NCBI RefSeq assembly: GCF_003931565.1
Contig: NZ_RRYI01000004.1
Location: forward strand, 1 to 64,000
Direction of reading: 5' to 3'
Length of the DNA stretch: 64,000 nucleotides
Source: Caulobacter sp. 602-1
GTDB lineage: Bacteria > Pseudomonadota > Alphaproteobacteria > Caulobacterales > Caulobacteraceae
The position numbers and the translations under genes are program-made. The notes beneath the pieces were generated by a model. It was given only the letters and a program-made list of their open reading frames with translations. It had not been told where the DNA came from and did not search any database. Numbering within the stretch: the stretch's first letter is position 1; each line of letters opens with the position of its first letter. Of this stretch, positions 37,383 to 45,315 are shown in pieces.

Positions 37383-37667
37383 ATGGCCGCCGTCGCCGAC
37401 GCGGTGACGAACGTCTGCGGCTGGATCACGGCGTACGCGCTGCCGCAAAACCCGGCGCCCGCCGCCAAGATGATCGCCGCGTTGAATCACATCAGCGGCG
37501 GCCGGGGCGGACTGAACATCGTGGTCGAGGCCTGCAAGGTCGAGTTCGAGCAGATTGGCGCCTGGAACGATTCGCTGTTCCACGATGATCGGGCGCTCAG
37601 AATCTTGGACCTGAACACCGCGATCCTGACCAATTCGGCCAGTGTGGCCGCCGCCTGGAGCGCTTGA
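37383..37667 (+). pseudogene. Remnant of a luciferase-like flavin monooxygenase
   Basis: 94 in-frame residues match an internal slice (about one quarter) of LLM-class flavin oxidoreductases: MAAVADAVTNV, then PAAKMIAALNHISGGRGGLNIV, the NIV(S/V)G(W/...)-like turn, EFEQIG and HDDR. The ~350-aa family length, the N-terminal FMN barrel and the C-terminus are missing, and no matching remainder is seen next to it. It is therefore a decayed gene. The rest of 37147-37714 holds the ceramide operon promoter region and nothing else that I can identify. Confidence 0.65.
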
Positions 37668-37714
37668 GATCCGCGGCCGGAGCGAGCTTGGCGAGTCGCG
37701 AAGAGGCCTTCGAT

Positions 37715-39055
37715 CTATCCGGACGATCCGTTCGACGCATGGGCCTTTGTCGGCGCAGTCGCCGCGCGGAGATCGTCTTCCAGCATCCAGAGCCGGTCCT
37801 GGCCCCAGTGCGCCTCGCACCCCCGCACCCGGAAGGTTGGCGCGCCCCAGAGACCGGCGTCCAGCAGCGCGGCGCGGTTGACCTCGGCGCGGTCGCGCCA
37901 GCTGTCGTCGGCCAGGGCCGTCGCGGTCTGGGCGTCGTTGAGGCCAGCCCGGCGGGCGGCGGCGTAGAGGCCGCGATCCTCGGCCAGGGCCAGGCCGTCG
38001 GCGAAGGCGGCCTTCAGGCCTGACTCGGCGAATTCCTCGCCTAGTCCGAGGTCGATCGCGTGGTGCAGCACCGCCAGCGCCCGCTCGGCGCCGGCCCCGA
38101 CGGGATCGACGATCTTGCCGAAGGGCAGGCCCAGGCGCTCGGCTTCGCGCTTGCAGTCCAGGGTGATGTACAGGGTCTTCTCGCGGGGCACGGCCAGACC
38201 GCGCATCACCATCGGCAGGATCGGCCGCAGCTGCAGATCCGCGCCATGGGCCCGGGCCAGGTCGCGGATGCGCGGCAGGACCAGCCAGGAATAGGGACTG
38301 CGGAACGAGAACCAGGCCTCGATCGTCGGCCTGATCGCGCCGGGCGCCGCCAGCAGGGTCGGCTCCAGGGCTGGGGCCAGCCGCGGGGTTCCGGGTTCGC
38401 GATCGAGGCCGCGCGCCGCGAGCCGGGCCTCGAGGTGACCCAGGCGATCGACGCCCCAGAACCACTCGCCCTCGAAGTGGAACATGCCGCCCAGATAATG
38501 CCCCAGCTGCGTGCGTCGCCGCTGGCTGAAGGTCAGGAGGTCGTCGCAGAGGTCCGGGTCCTGGCCGCTGGCCCAGGCGGCCATGCCGGCCAGGGTCTTG
38601 GTGTCGCCCGACCACAGGGCGGCGCCGGCCGCCGAGGCGATCTCCTCGAACGCTCCGCGCTCGATCGCGTCAGCCAGAACAGTCTGTAACTGGCGCACGT
38701 CCTCGGCCGAGGGCAGTTGAGCGTCGGCGGGGAAGCCCATGCCCCTGGCCCGCGCCAGGCGGGCGGCGTCGCGCAGGCCGTAGGCGCGCAGGCGCTCGCG
38801 GTCGGGCGCGGCCGAGTCCTCCGGCGGCGGGACCAGATAGGGATCGATCTCCACGCCATAACGAGCGCGCAGGCGCGGCAGCATCTGCACGGCCAGGTGG
38901 GAATAGGGATCGTCGGCCTGGTGGAAATAGCGGACGGTCGGGCGCTCGCCGCGCAGGCGGGCGGATGCGGCGGCTAGGTCGCGCGCCATTCGGCGACGCG
39001 CCGGGCTGGTCAGGGCGGTGGTCACGCTTCGCATGATCAGGGTGCGCATGGACAT
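37715..39055 (-). CDS. Tandem DsbA-like/HCCA-isomerase-family protein
   Basis: 446-aa protein with two thioredoxin-fold DsbA-like (2-hydroxychromene-2-carboxylate isomerase-like) domains in one chain: the first opens with YFHQADDPYSHLAVQML at about 44-60, the second with EAWFSFRSPYSWLVLPR near 250-266. Both keep the S/D-P-Y-S motif that replaces the CxxC site in glutathione-binding kappa-class/HCCA isomerases. A glutathione-dependent isomerase or transferase role is likely, substrate unknown. ATG 39055 follows GGGAGG at 8 nt. It is divergent from the sulfatase operon. Confidence 0.78.
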   Translation of the reverse strand: MSMRTLIMRSVTTALTSPARRRMARDLAAASARLRGERPTVRYFHQADDPYSHLAVQMLPRLRARYGVEIDPYLVPPPEDSAAPDRERLRAYGLRDAARLARARGMGFPADAQLPSAEDVRQLQTVLADAIERGAFEEIASAAGAALWSGDTKTLAGMAAWASGQDPDLCDDLLTFSQRRRTQLGHYLGGMFHFEGEWFWGVDRLGHLEARLAARGLDREPGTPRLAPALEPTLLAAPGAIRPTIEAWFSFRSPYSWLVLPRIRDLARAHGADLQLRPILPMVMRGLAVPREKTLYITLDCKREAERLGLPFGKIVDPVGAGAERALAVLHHAIDLGLGEEFAESGLKAAFADGLALAEDRGLYAAARRAGLNDAQTATALADDSWRDRAEVNRAALLDAGLWGAPTFRVRGCEAHWGQDRLWMLEDDLRAATAPTKAHASNGSSG

Positions 39056-39146
39056 GGCGACGGCCTCCCAACTGTCGGGCGCATGACATCTAGCGGCACG
39101 GTGAATGTCAATATATGCTCCGACGAACGATAAGAGGGAGGCGTTG

Positions 39147-40799
39147 ATGAAGGCCTGGAAGGTGTTCTCGGGGATTGTCGTTCTGCTGGTCGCGGCCGGC
39201 GCGGCGGCCTGGCATTTCCGCTTCGACCTGATCATCATGCTCGCGCGCGCCAAGCAGCCGAAGATCGAGGCCAATCACGCGGTGACCTGGGCGCAAGGCC
39301 CTATCGCGCCGCCGGCGGGCCAGCGGCCGCCGAACGTGGTGTTCATCCTGGCCGACGACCTTGGCTACAACGACGTCACTCTGAATGGCGGCGGCGTCGC
39401 GAACGGCGCCGTGCCGACCCCGGCCATCGACTCGATCGCCCATCAGGGCGTCACCTTCGCCAACGGCTACAGCGGCAACGCCACCTGCGCCCCGTCGCGC
39501 GCGGCGATCATGACCGGCCGGTACGCCACCCGCTTCGGCTTCGAGTTCACGCCCACGCCCGTGGCCTTCTCGCGCGTCGTCGGCGGCCATCAAGGCGACT
39601 CGCTGCACCCCTCGCACTTCAACAAGGACGAGGTGAAGAACACGCCGAAGGACGACAGCACCGAGGCCGTGCCCTCCACCGAGATCACCATCGCCGAAGC
39701 GCTGAAGACCCGCGGCTATCATACCGTCCACCTGGGCAAGTGGCACCTGGGCGGGGTCAAGGGCTCACGACCCGAGGACCAGGGCTTCGACGAGAGCCTG
39801 GGCTTCATGGCCGGCGCCTCTCTGTTCGCGCCGGTCGGCGACCCGTCCGTCGAGGAGTCGCGCCAGGACTGGGATCCGATCGACAAGTTCCTGTGGGGCG
39901 CCCTGCCGTTCGCCGTGCAGTACAACGGCTCGAAGATGTTCCACCCGTCGACCTACATGACCGACTACCTGACGGATGAGGCGATCAAGTCGATCGACGC
40001 CAACAAGAACCGGCCGTTCTTCATGTACCTGGCCTACAACGCGGTCCACACGCCCCTGCAGGCGCCCAAGGCCGACTACGACGCCCTGCCGCAGATCAAG
40101 GATCATCGCCTGCGCGTCTATGGCGCCATGGTCCGCAACCTGGACCGCAACATCGGCCGGGTGTTGCAGGCGCTGAAGGACAAGGGGCTGGACGACAACA
40201 CCCTGGTGATCTTCACCTCCGACAACGGCGGGGCGAACTATATCGGCCTGCCCGACATCAACCGGCCGTATCGCGGCTGGAAGGCGACTTTCTTCGAAGG
40301 CGGCATCCACGTGCCGTTCCTGCTGCGTTGGCCGGGCCAACTGCCGGCGGGCGCGGTCTATCGCAGCCCGGTGGGCCACGTGGACATCTTCGCCACGGCC
40401 GCGGGCGCGGCCGGCGCGACTCCGCCGAAAGACCGCGTGATCGACGGCGTCGACCTCGTGCCGTTCGTCAAGGGCAAGGCCAGCGGCGACCCGCACAAGG
40501 CCATGTATTGGCGCTCGGGCCGCTACAAGACGGTGATGGCCGGCGGCTGGAAGCTGCAGGTGGCCCAGGAGCCGAACAAGGCCTGGCTGTTCGACCTCAA
40601 CACCGACCCGACCGAGCGACACGACCTGTCAAAGACCCGGCCGGACAAGCTCAAGGAGATGCAGGCGACGCTGGCCCAACTGGACAGTCAGATGGTCAAG
40701 CCCGCCTGGCCCTCGCTGGTCTCGGGCGCCTTCTATATCGACCATCCGGGCGGCCAGAAGGCCAAGGCCAGCGACGAGTACGTTTATTGGGACAATTGA
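39147..40799 (+). CDS. Sulfatase (formylglycine-dependent arylsulfatase family)
   Basis: 550-aa sulfatase with an N-terminal hydrophobic anchor or signal (about 6-28), so periplasmic or membrane-tethered. The active-site Cys114 lies in CAPSR (114-118), the C-x-P-S-R motif converted to formylglycine, followed by GRYATR. Metal ligands are in FILADDLGYND at 66-76, HLGKWHLGG and FTSDNGG. It hydrolyses sulfate esters, substrate unknown. ATG 39147 has GAGGGAGG upstream. The next gene, overlapping by TTGA, encodes the enzyme that makes the formylglycine, so this is a self-contained sulfatase/maturase operon. Confidence 0.93.
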   Translation: MKAWKVFSGIVVLLVAAGAAAWHFRFDLIIMLARAKQPKIEANHAVTWAQGPIAPPAGQRPPNVVFILADDLGYNDVTLNGGGVANGAVPTPAIDSIAHQGVTFANGYSGNATCAPSRAAIMTGRYATRFGFEFTPTPVAFSRVVGGHQGDSLHPSHFNKDEVKNTPKDDSTEAVPSTEITIAEALKTRGYHTVHLGKWHLGGVKGSRPEDQGFDESLGFMAGASLFAPVGDPSVEESRQDWDPIDKFLWGALPFAVQYNGSKMFHPSTYMTDYLTDEAIKSIDANKNRPFFMYLAYNAVHTPLQAPKADYDALPQIKDHRLRVYGAMVRNLDRNIGRVLQALKDKGLDDNTLVIFTSDNGGANYIGLPDINRPYRGWKATFFEGGIHVPFLLRWPGQLPAGAVYRSPVGHVDIFATAAGAAGATPPKDRVIDGVDLVPFVKGKASGDPHKAMYWRSGRYKTVMAGGWKLQVAQEPNKAWLFDLNTDPTERHDLSKTRPDKLKEMQATLAQLDSQMVKPAWPSLVSGAFYIDHPGGQKAKASDEYVYWDN

Positions 40800-41800
40800 G
40801 GGCCGTTCCTTTCCTCATGCTCCTGGCGCTGGCGGGCTGCGGCAAGCCGGCGCCGAAGGCCTGCCTGACCGACCCGCCCATCGCCGACCCCGCGCACCGC
40901 ACGGCCGGCATGGTCCGCATCGCGGGCGGCGACTTCGCCATGGGCGCGGCGCCGCTGCGGCCGGAGGAGGGGCCTCCGCGGACGGTCAAGGTCGCGCCGT
41001 TCTGGATCGACCGCACGGAAGTCACCAACGCCGCCTTCGCGCGGTTCGTCGACGCCACGGGCTACCGCACCCTGGCCGAACGACCGCTCGATCCCGCGCG
41101 CTACGCCCAGCTGTCGGCGGCGCAGCGGCGTCCGGCCTCGCTCGTCTTCGTGGGGGCGAAGGGGGCGAGGTCGGACGATCCCTCGCAATGGTGGCGGGTC
41201 ATTCCCGGCGCGGACTGGCGGCATCCGGAGGGACCGCGCTCGACCATCAAGGGCCGCGAGGCCTGGCCCGTGGTCCATATCGCGTGGGAAGACGCCATGG
41301 CCTACGCCCGGTGGCTGGGGCGCGATCTGCTGACCGAGGCCGAATGGGAATACGCCGCGCGCGGCGGCCTCGTGGGCAAACGCTATGCCTGGGGCGACCA
41401 GCCGGCTGATCCGCGGCGTCCGCGCGCCAATACCTGGCAGGGCGTCTTCCCGGCCCAGGATCTGGGCAGCGACGGCTACAAGGCGCGGGCCGCGCCGGTC
41501 GGCTGCTATCCGCCCAATGGCTATGGACTCGTCGACATGGCGGGCAATGTCTGGGAGTGGACCGGGGACTGGTTCAGGCCGGGCCTGGAGGTCGCCAGCG
41601 TCATCGAGGCCGGCGGTCCGCCCGAAATCCGCGCCCTCGACCCCGACGAGCCGAACACGCCCAAGCACGTGATAAAGGGCGGTTCGTTCCTGTGCGCCGA
41701 CGACTACTGCTTCCGCTACCGCCCGGCGGCCCGCACATCCGGACCGCCGGACGGCGGGGCGTCTCACATCGGGTTCAGGACGGTTTACCGCGAGCCCTAG
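40796..41800 (+). CDS. Formylglycine-generating enzyme, predicted lipoprotein
   Basis: 334-aa FGE-sulfatase-domain protein. The paired active-site cysteines are present, Cys300 and Cys305 in GGSFLCADDYCFRYR, as in SUMF1-type enzymes; NVWEWTGDWF and EAEWEYAARGG are family landmarks. It oxidises the Cys of CxPSR sulfatases to formylglycine. The N-terminus MRAVPFLMLLALAGC is a lipobox with lipidation at Cys15, which places the enzyme outside the cytoplasm, unusual since most bacterial FGEs act before export. TTG 40796 overlaps the sulfatase stop; ATG 40817 would lose the charged n-region. Confidence 0.88.
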   Translation: MRAVPFLMLLALAGCGKPAPKACLTDPPIADPAHRTAGMVRIAGGDFAMGAAPLRPEEGPPRTVKVAPFWIDRTEVTNAAFARFVDATGYRTLAERPLDPARYAQLSAAQRRPASLVFVGAKGARSDDPSQWWRVIPGADWRHPEGPRSTIKGREAWPVVHIAWEDAMAYARWLGRDLLTEAEWEYAARGGLVGKRYAWGDQPADPRRPRANTWQGVFPAQDLGSDGYKARAAPVGCYPPNGYGLVDMAGNVWEWTGDWFRPGLEVASVIEAGGPPEIRALDPDEPNTPKHVIKGGSFLCADDYCFRYRPAARTSGPPDGGASHIGFRTVYREP

Positions 41801-42213
41801 ACGCCTGGACCCGGCTTGGTGCGGATGTTCAGCTGTCCCGCCAGGCCCGCCTTGCGGTGGTGTTCGATGGCGTGCATCTCTGGCGAAAGGGCCATCTTCT
41901 GGAAGGCGGCCAGGGACGGGTATTCGGCCAGGGCCACGGCGTCCCACATTTCCTCGATCTCGCCGATCATCAGGCCGGTGACCGCGCCGCTGTAGCGGAT
42001 CTGGCCGCCCAGCGCCTTGACCAGCTTGGCGACCTCGACGCCATAGCGGTTATAGGCCTCGCGGCCGCTCAGCTCGGGCTCGGAGCCGTCCTCGTAGGCG
42101 GCCTTATCGCGGAACTTCAGCAGGTTGACCATCACGAATGGTCCGTCCTCGGCGCTGCCGAAGAACGCCTGGAATTGTTCCGGCGAGGGAAAGACGTGAT
42201 TGACGACGTTCAT
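41797..42213 (-). CDS. DUF1330-family protein
   Basis: 138-aa protein of the DUF1330 (dimeric alpha-beta barrel) family: [20 protein letters not shown], and [22 protein letters not shown] are the recognisable pieces. Some relatives bind or degrade small phenolics, but most have no known function. It overlaps the upstream haloalkane dehalogenase gene by ATGA, so the two are one operon and may share a substrate. It converges on the FGE gene, sharing the 4-nt CTAG stop box. Confidence 0.82.
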   Translation of the reverse strand: MNVVNHVFPSPEQFQAFFGSAEDGPFVMVNLLKFRDKAAYEDGSEPELSGREAYNRYGVEVAKLVKALGGQIRYSGAVTGLMIGEIEEMWDAVALAEYPSLAAFQKMALSPEMHAIEHHRKAGLAGQLNIRTKPGPGV

Positions 42214-43130
42214 TCGGCGAACTCCTTTCGCGGCAGGCTGGCGACAAGGCCATCGAGCAGGGCGGCGATCTCGCCGGGGCTGTCTTCCTGCACGAAGTGG
42301 CCGCCCTTCAGCGTGGTGTGGGCGGCGGTCTTGGCCCCCGGCACGCGGGACTGGAACACCGCCTCGCCGCCGCGGGTGATCGGGTCGGCGTCGCTGAAGG
42401 CGGTGATGAAGGGTTTGTCGAAGGTTTCCAGCACCGCCCAGGCGGCTTTGTTCTCGGCCACCGAGGCGTGCTCGGGCGTGATCGGCACCAGGGCTGGAAA
42501 GATCCGCGCGCCTTCCTTGTAGGTCTCGTCGGGGAAGGGGGCGTCATAGGCCGCGCGCTCGGCGTCGGAGAGATCGCGCGCCGTGCCGCCGTTGAGGATG
42601 AAGCCGATCGGCAGTTCCGGAACGTTCTGGCTGAAGTTCAGCCAGGCCTCGAAACCCTCGCTCTTGCCCGAACCGACCGGCAGGCCCGTGTTGGAGACGA
42701 CGACGGCGGCGAACCGCTCGGGGAAGGCCGCCACCAGGCGCAGGCCGATCAGCCCGCCCCAGTCCTGGCAGAACAGGACGATGTCGGTCAGTTCGTTGCG
42801 GACCAGCCAGTCGCTCATCCAGGCCACGTGCCGTTCATAGGTGTAGTCCTCGCGCGAGGCCGGCTTGTCCGAGCGGCCAAAGCCCACCAGGTCCGGCGCG
42901 ATCGCCCGGCGCCCGCGCGCCGACAGGTCGGCGATGACCTTGCGGTACAGATAGGCCCAAGACGGCTCGCCATGCATCAGCAGGATCGGCCTCTGGTCCT
43001 TGGGGCCTTCGTCGACATGGTGGATGCGTAGCGGCGTGCCGTCGGCGTCGACCACCGGCGTGTAACGGGGCGCGTAGGGCCAGTCGACCAAGCCCTCGAA
43101 CCGTTCGTCCGGCGTGCGCAACACGTCCAT
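42210..43130 (-). CDS. Haloalkane dehalogenase (alpha/beta hydrolase)
   Basis: 306-aa cytoplasmic hydrolase, subfamily HLD-I length. The nucleophile Asp123 and halide-binding Trp124 lie in CQDWGG, the oxyanion-side HGEPSW is at 53-58 (Glu55 replaces the Asn of HLD-II), the acid is probably Asp249 in FSDADP and the base His278 in KGGHFVQED. It would hydrolyse a C-halogen bond of an alkyl halide to an alcohol. Epoxide hydrolases have a similar fold, but the DWGG and HGEPSW pattern fits dehalogenases. GGAGAA precedes the ATG. It is divergent from a metallo-hydrolase/TetR unit with a palindromic operator in between. Confidence 0.88.
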   Translation of the reverse strand: MDVLRTPDERFEGLVDWPYAPRYTPVVDADGTPLRIHHVDEGPKDQRPILLMHGEPSWAYLYRKVIADLSARGRRAIAPDLVGFGRSDKPASREDYTYERHVAWMSDWLVRNELTDIVLFCQDWGGLIGLRLVAAFPERFAAVVVSNTGLPVGSGKSEGFEAWLNFSQNVPELPIGFILNGGTARDLSDAERAAYDAPFPDETYKEGARIFPALVPITPEHASVAENKAAWAVLETFDKPFITAFSDADPITRGGEAVFQSRVPGAKTAAHTTLKGGHFVQEDSPGEIAALLDGLVASLPRKEFAE

Positions 43131-43176
43131 TCCGTTCTCCCTCGATACCGCCTTGCGGATTTCTATTGACACTATG

Positions 43177-43193
43177 AGTGCCATTATGGCGCT
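43177..43193. promoter_or_regulatory. Palindromic operator in a divergent promoter, probable TetR site
   Basis: AGTGCCAT-T-ATGGCGCT, a 17-nt near-perfect palindrome with a single mismatch pair. It sits between a TTGACA -35 box (43166-43171) and a GCTACT -10-like box (43191-43196) in front of the metallo-hydrolase gene, so a bound repressor would block that promoter. The TetR regulator encoded at 44376 is the likely protein (inference). Confidence 0.55.
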
Positions 43194-43219
43194 ACTGGGT
43201 CAAGTTCTGGGAGGAACAT

Positions 43220-44317
43220 ATGCGCAAGGTTTGGATCGGGTTGGGCGCCGTGGCGGGCGTCGTCGCCATCGCCCTGGGCCTGGCGTGGCTGTTCCGAGAA
43301 CGCATCGCCGAGGCGGGCATGCGCAGGCTCTATGAAACGGCCCTGGCGACCGATCCGCTGGCCGAACTGCCGGACGGCCTGCACGTCGGGCTCTGCGGCT
43401 CGGGCGCGCCGATGCCGGATCCGACGCGAGCGGGACCTTGCGTGGCGGTGGTGGCGGGCCGAGACCTGTTCGTCGTCGACTCCGGCTCGGGCTCGACCCG
43501 CAACCTGCTGCTGATGAACCTGCCGCCGCCCCGCCTGAGCGCGGCCTTCGTCACCCACTATCATTCCGACCACATCGCCGACCTGGGCGAGCTGATGCTG
43601 CAGCGCTGGGGCGGGGGGGCCGCGCACGCGCCGCTGCCGATCTACGGACCGACGGGCCTTGATCAGGTGGTGAAGGGTTTCCAGGACGCCTACACCCTGG
43701 ATCGTGGCTATCGCGTCGCCCACCACGGCGAGGCCGTCATGCCGCCCTCGGGCTTTGGCGCGGTCACGCACGTCTTCACCGCCGATCCGAGCGGACCCGA
43801 CGTGCTGGTGCTGGAAAAGCCGGGCCTGAAGGTCTGGGCCTTCCCGGTCAAGCACGACCCGGTCCATCCGGCCGTCGCCTATCGCTTCGAGTACAAGGGC
43901 CGCACCGCCGTGATCAGCGGCGACACCGGTCCGTCCGAGCGGCTGGTCAAGGCGGCCAAGGGCGTCGACCTGCTGGTCCACGAAGGCCTGTCGCCAAATC
44001 TCGTGGCGATCCAGAAGGATGTCGCCGAGAAGGCTGGGCGGACGAACTACGTCCACATCTTCCACGATATCCTGGACTACCACACCGCGCCCGAGACCGT
44101 GGCCGCGGAGGCCAAGGCGGCCGGGGTGAGGGAAGTATTGTTCTACCACATCATCCCGCCGCTGCCGGTCCGGGCGCTGGAAGGGCCGTTCCTGGGCCGC
44201 TCGCGCGCGATCTTCGGCGGACCGATGAAGGTGGGCCGCGACGGCGACTTCGCCAGCTTGCCGGCTGGCTCCACCGAGATCAAATGGTCCAACCGGCTCG
44301 ACCTTCTGAAGCTTTAG
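43220..44317 (+). CDS. Metallo-beta-lactamase-fold hydrolase, membrane-anchored
   Basis: 365-aa protein with an uncleaved or cleavable hydrophobic segment at about 5-24. The metallo-beta-lactamase zinc motif is HYHSDH (113-118), followed by late ligands in ISGDTGPSE and the HIIPPL region. It resembles AtsA/RNase-Z-like arylsulfatase or lactone-type hydrolases rather than true beta-lactamases. GGGAGGAA precedes ATG 43220. It is transcribed away from the dehalogenase operon from a promoter with a palindromic operator, and a TetR regulator gene follows 58 nt later. Confidence 0.85.
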   Translation: MRKVWIGLGAVAGVVAIALGLAWLFRERIAEAGMRRLYETALATDPLAELPDGLHVGLCGSGAPMPDPTRAGPCVAVVAGRDLFVVDSGSGSTRNLLLMNLPPPRLSAAFVTHYHSDHIADLGELMLQRWGGGAAHAPLPIYGPTGLDQVVKGFQDAYTLDRGYRVAHHGEAVMPPSGFGAVTHVFTADPSGPDVLVLEKPGLKVWAFPVKHDPVHPAVAYRFEYKGRTAVISGDTGPSERLVKAAKGVDLLVHEGLSPNLVAIQKDVAEKAGRTNYVHIFHDILDYHTAPETVAAEAKAAGVREVLFYHIIPPLPVRALEGPFLGRSRAIFGGPMKVGRDGDFASLPAGSTEIKWSNRLDLLKL

Positions 44318-44375
44318 GTGGTCGTCCGCGTTCCGCGGGTCTAAGCAAGGGCCATCAGTGGGAGGGCCCAGGGCC

Positions 44376-45005
44376 GTGAGTTCCGCCGCGCGCAATCTTC
44401 GTCCGGGAGCCGACGTCGCGTCCGAGACCGCGATCGATGGTCGCCGCAAGCGCTCTCAGGACAGCCGCGCCCGCATCGTCCAGGCCATGCTGGAGCTCGT
44501 GCGCGAAGGCGACGTCTCGCCGTCGGCCGAACTGGTCGCCGCCCGCGCCGACGTCGGCCTTCGCACGGTCTTTCGCCATTTCAACGACCTCGACAGCCTG
44601 TATCGCGAGATGTCGGCGGTGATCGAGAGCGAGCTGATGGCCCTGGTCCATACGCCGTTCAAGGGCGAGAGCTGGCGCGAACGGGTGCTGGAGCTGGTCG
44701 AGCGTCGCGGCTGGGCCTACGAGAAGATCGCGCCGTTCAAGCGCGCCTCGGAAGTCCACCGCCACCAGTCACCGGCCCTGGCCGTCGACAACGCCAAGAT
44801 GGTGCAGATCGCGCGTGAGATCCTGCGCGCCCAGCTGCCGCCCGAGCTGGCCAAGGACCGGGTGCGGTTCGAGGCCATGGACCTGCTGCTGAGCTTCGAC
44901 GCCTGGCATCGGCTGCGCCGCGACCAGGACCTGTCGCCCAAGCGCGCCACCGAGGTGCTCCAGGGCGTTCTCGGCGGGCTGCTGGATGCGCCGATCGGCG
45001 ACTGA
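44376..45005 (+). CDS. TetR-family transcriptional regulator
   Basis: 209-aa regulator. The N-terminal helix-turn-helix includes ARIVQAMLELVREG and SAELVAARADVGLRTVFRHFNDLDSLY at about 30-76; the helical ligand domain follows. GTG 44376 has CCAGGG just ahead; GTG 44358 adds six residues. It lies directly downstream of the metallo-hydrolase gene on the same strand and probably controls it, and perhaps the divergent dehalogenase operon, through the palindrome at 43177. The inducing ligand is unknown. Confidence 0.85.
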   Translation: MSSAARNLRPGADVASETAIDGRRKRSQDSRARIVQAMLELVREGDVSPSAELVAARADVGLRTVFRHFNDLDSLYREMSAVIESELMALVHTPFKGESWRERVLELVERRGWAYEKIAPFKRASEVHRHQSPALAVDNAKMVQIAREILRAQLPPELAKDRVRFEAMDLLLSFDAWHRLRRDQDLSPKRATEVLQGVLGGLLDAPIGD

Positions 45006-45007
45006 AA

Positions 45008-45116
45008 CCTCGGGGACGGAGGTAACGCCGGTCGAGGCTGCTCAATTCCCCGACCGGCAGGTCCGCCAGCCGTAAGGGGCGTGCTGGCGTCCTCCGTCTG
45101 GTAGACGTTCCCGGGG
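45008..45116. ncRNA. Predicted three-way-junction structured RNA, strand undetermined
   Basis: Three nested/adjacent helices account for nearly every base. Outer stem: 45008-45014 with 45110-45116, then 45015-45022 with 45091-45098 (GACGGAGG/CCTCCGTC). Hairpin P2: GCCGGTCG at 45027-45034 with CGACCGGC at 45051-45058. Hairpin P3: CGCCAGC at 45064-45070 with GCTGGCG at 45083-45089. It is not a known riboswitch or tRNA, rRNA, SRP or tmRNA pattern. It starts right after the TetR stop and lies 200 nt before egtBD. Folding is from pairing by eye only. Confidence 0.5.
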
Positions 45117-45239
45117 GGACTAACCCTCAAGTCTGGCCGCAAAAAAATCGTGTTGTTGGAGCGTGGCGTTCGGCTTGTGGAAGACCTGCTGCCATGAAGT
45201 GGCAACAGCGCGAGGCGCGCGCGGTTGTCACGGCGAAGC

Positions 45240-45264
45240 GGAACACCGAAGTTCTCGGAACGTT
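45240..45264 (+). promoter_or_regulatory. General stress (SigT/EcfG) promoter of the ergothioneine gene
   Basis: GGAAC (45240-45244), exactly 16 nt, then CGTT (45261-45264): a perfect match to the alphaproteobacterial EcfG/Caulobacter SigT promoter consensus. It predicts a transcript starting near 45271, 45 nt before the egtBD ATG, with AGGAG as ribosome site. Confidence 0.78.
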
Positions 45265-45315
45265 GTCATCGACTTGGGCCTTGGCCCAGCGCCGCTTTAG
45301 CTCGCAGGAGCCACC

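Noticed and set aside
43220..44317. True beta-lactamase
   Set aside because: The zinc motif is present but length, anchor and remaining motifs fit arylsulfatase/RNase-Z-like hydrolases better.
45026..45062. Minus-strand GGTC and GAGCAGCC sequences reminiscent of SRP RNA domain IV
   Set aside because: The conserved GGUCAGG, GGAA-type tetraloop and asymmetric loop of SRP RNA are absent; the segment is explained by the three-way-junction pairing.
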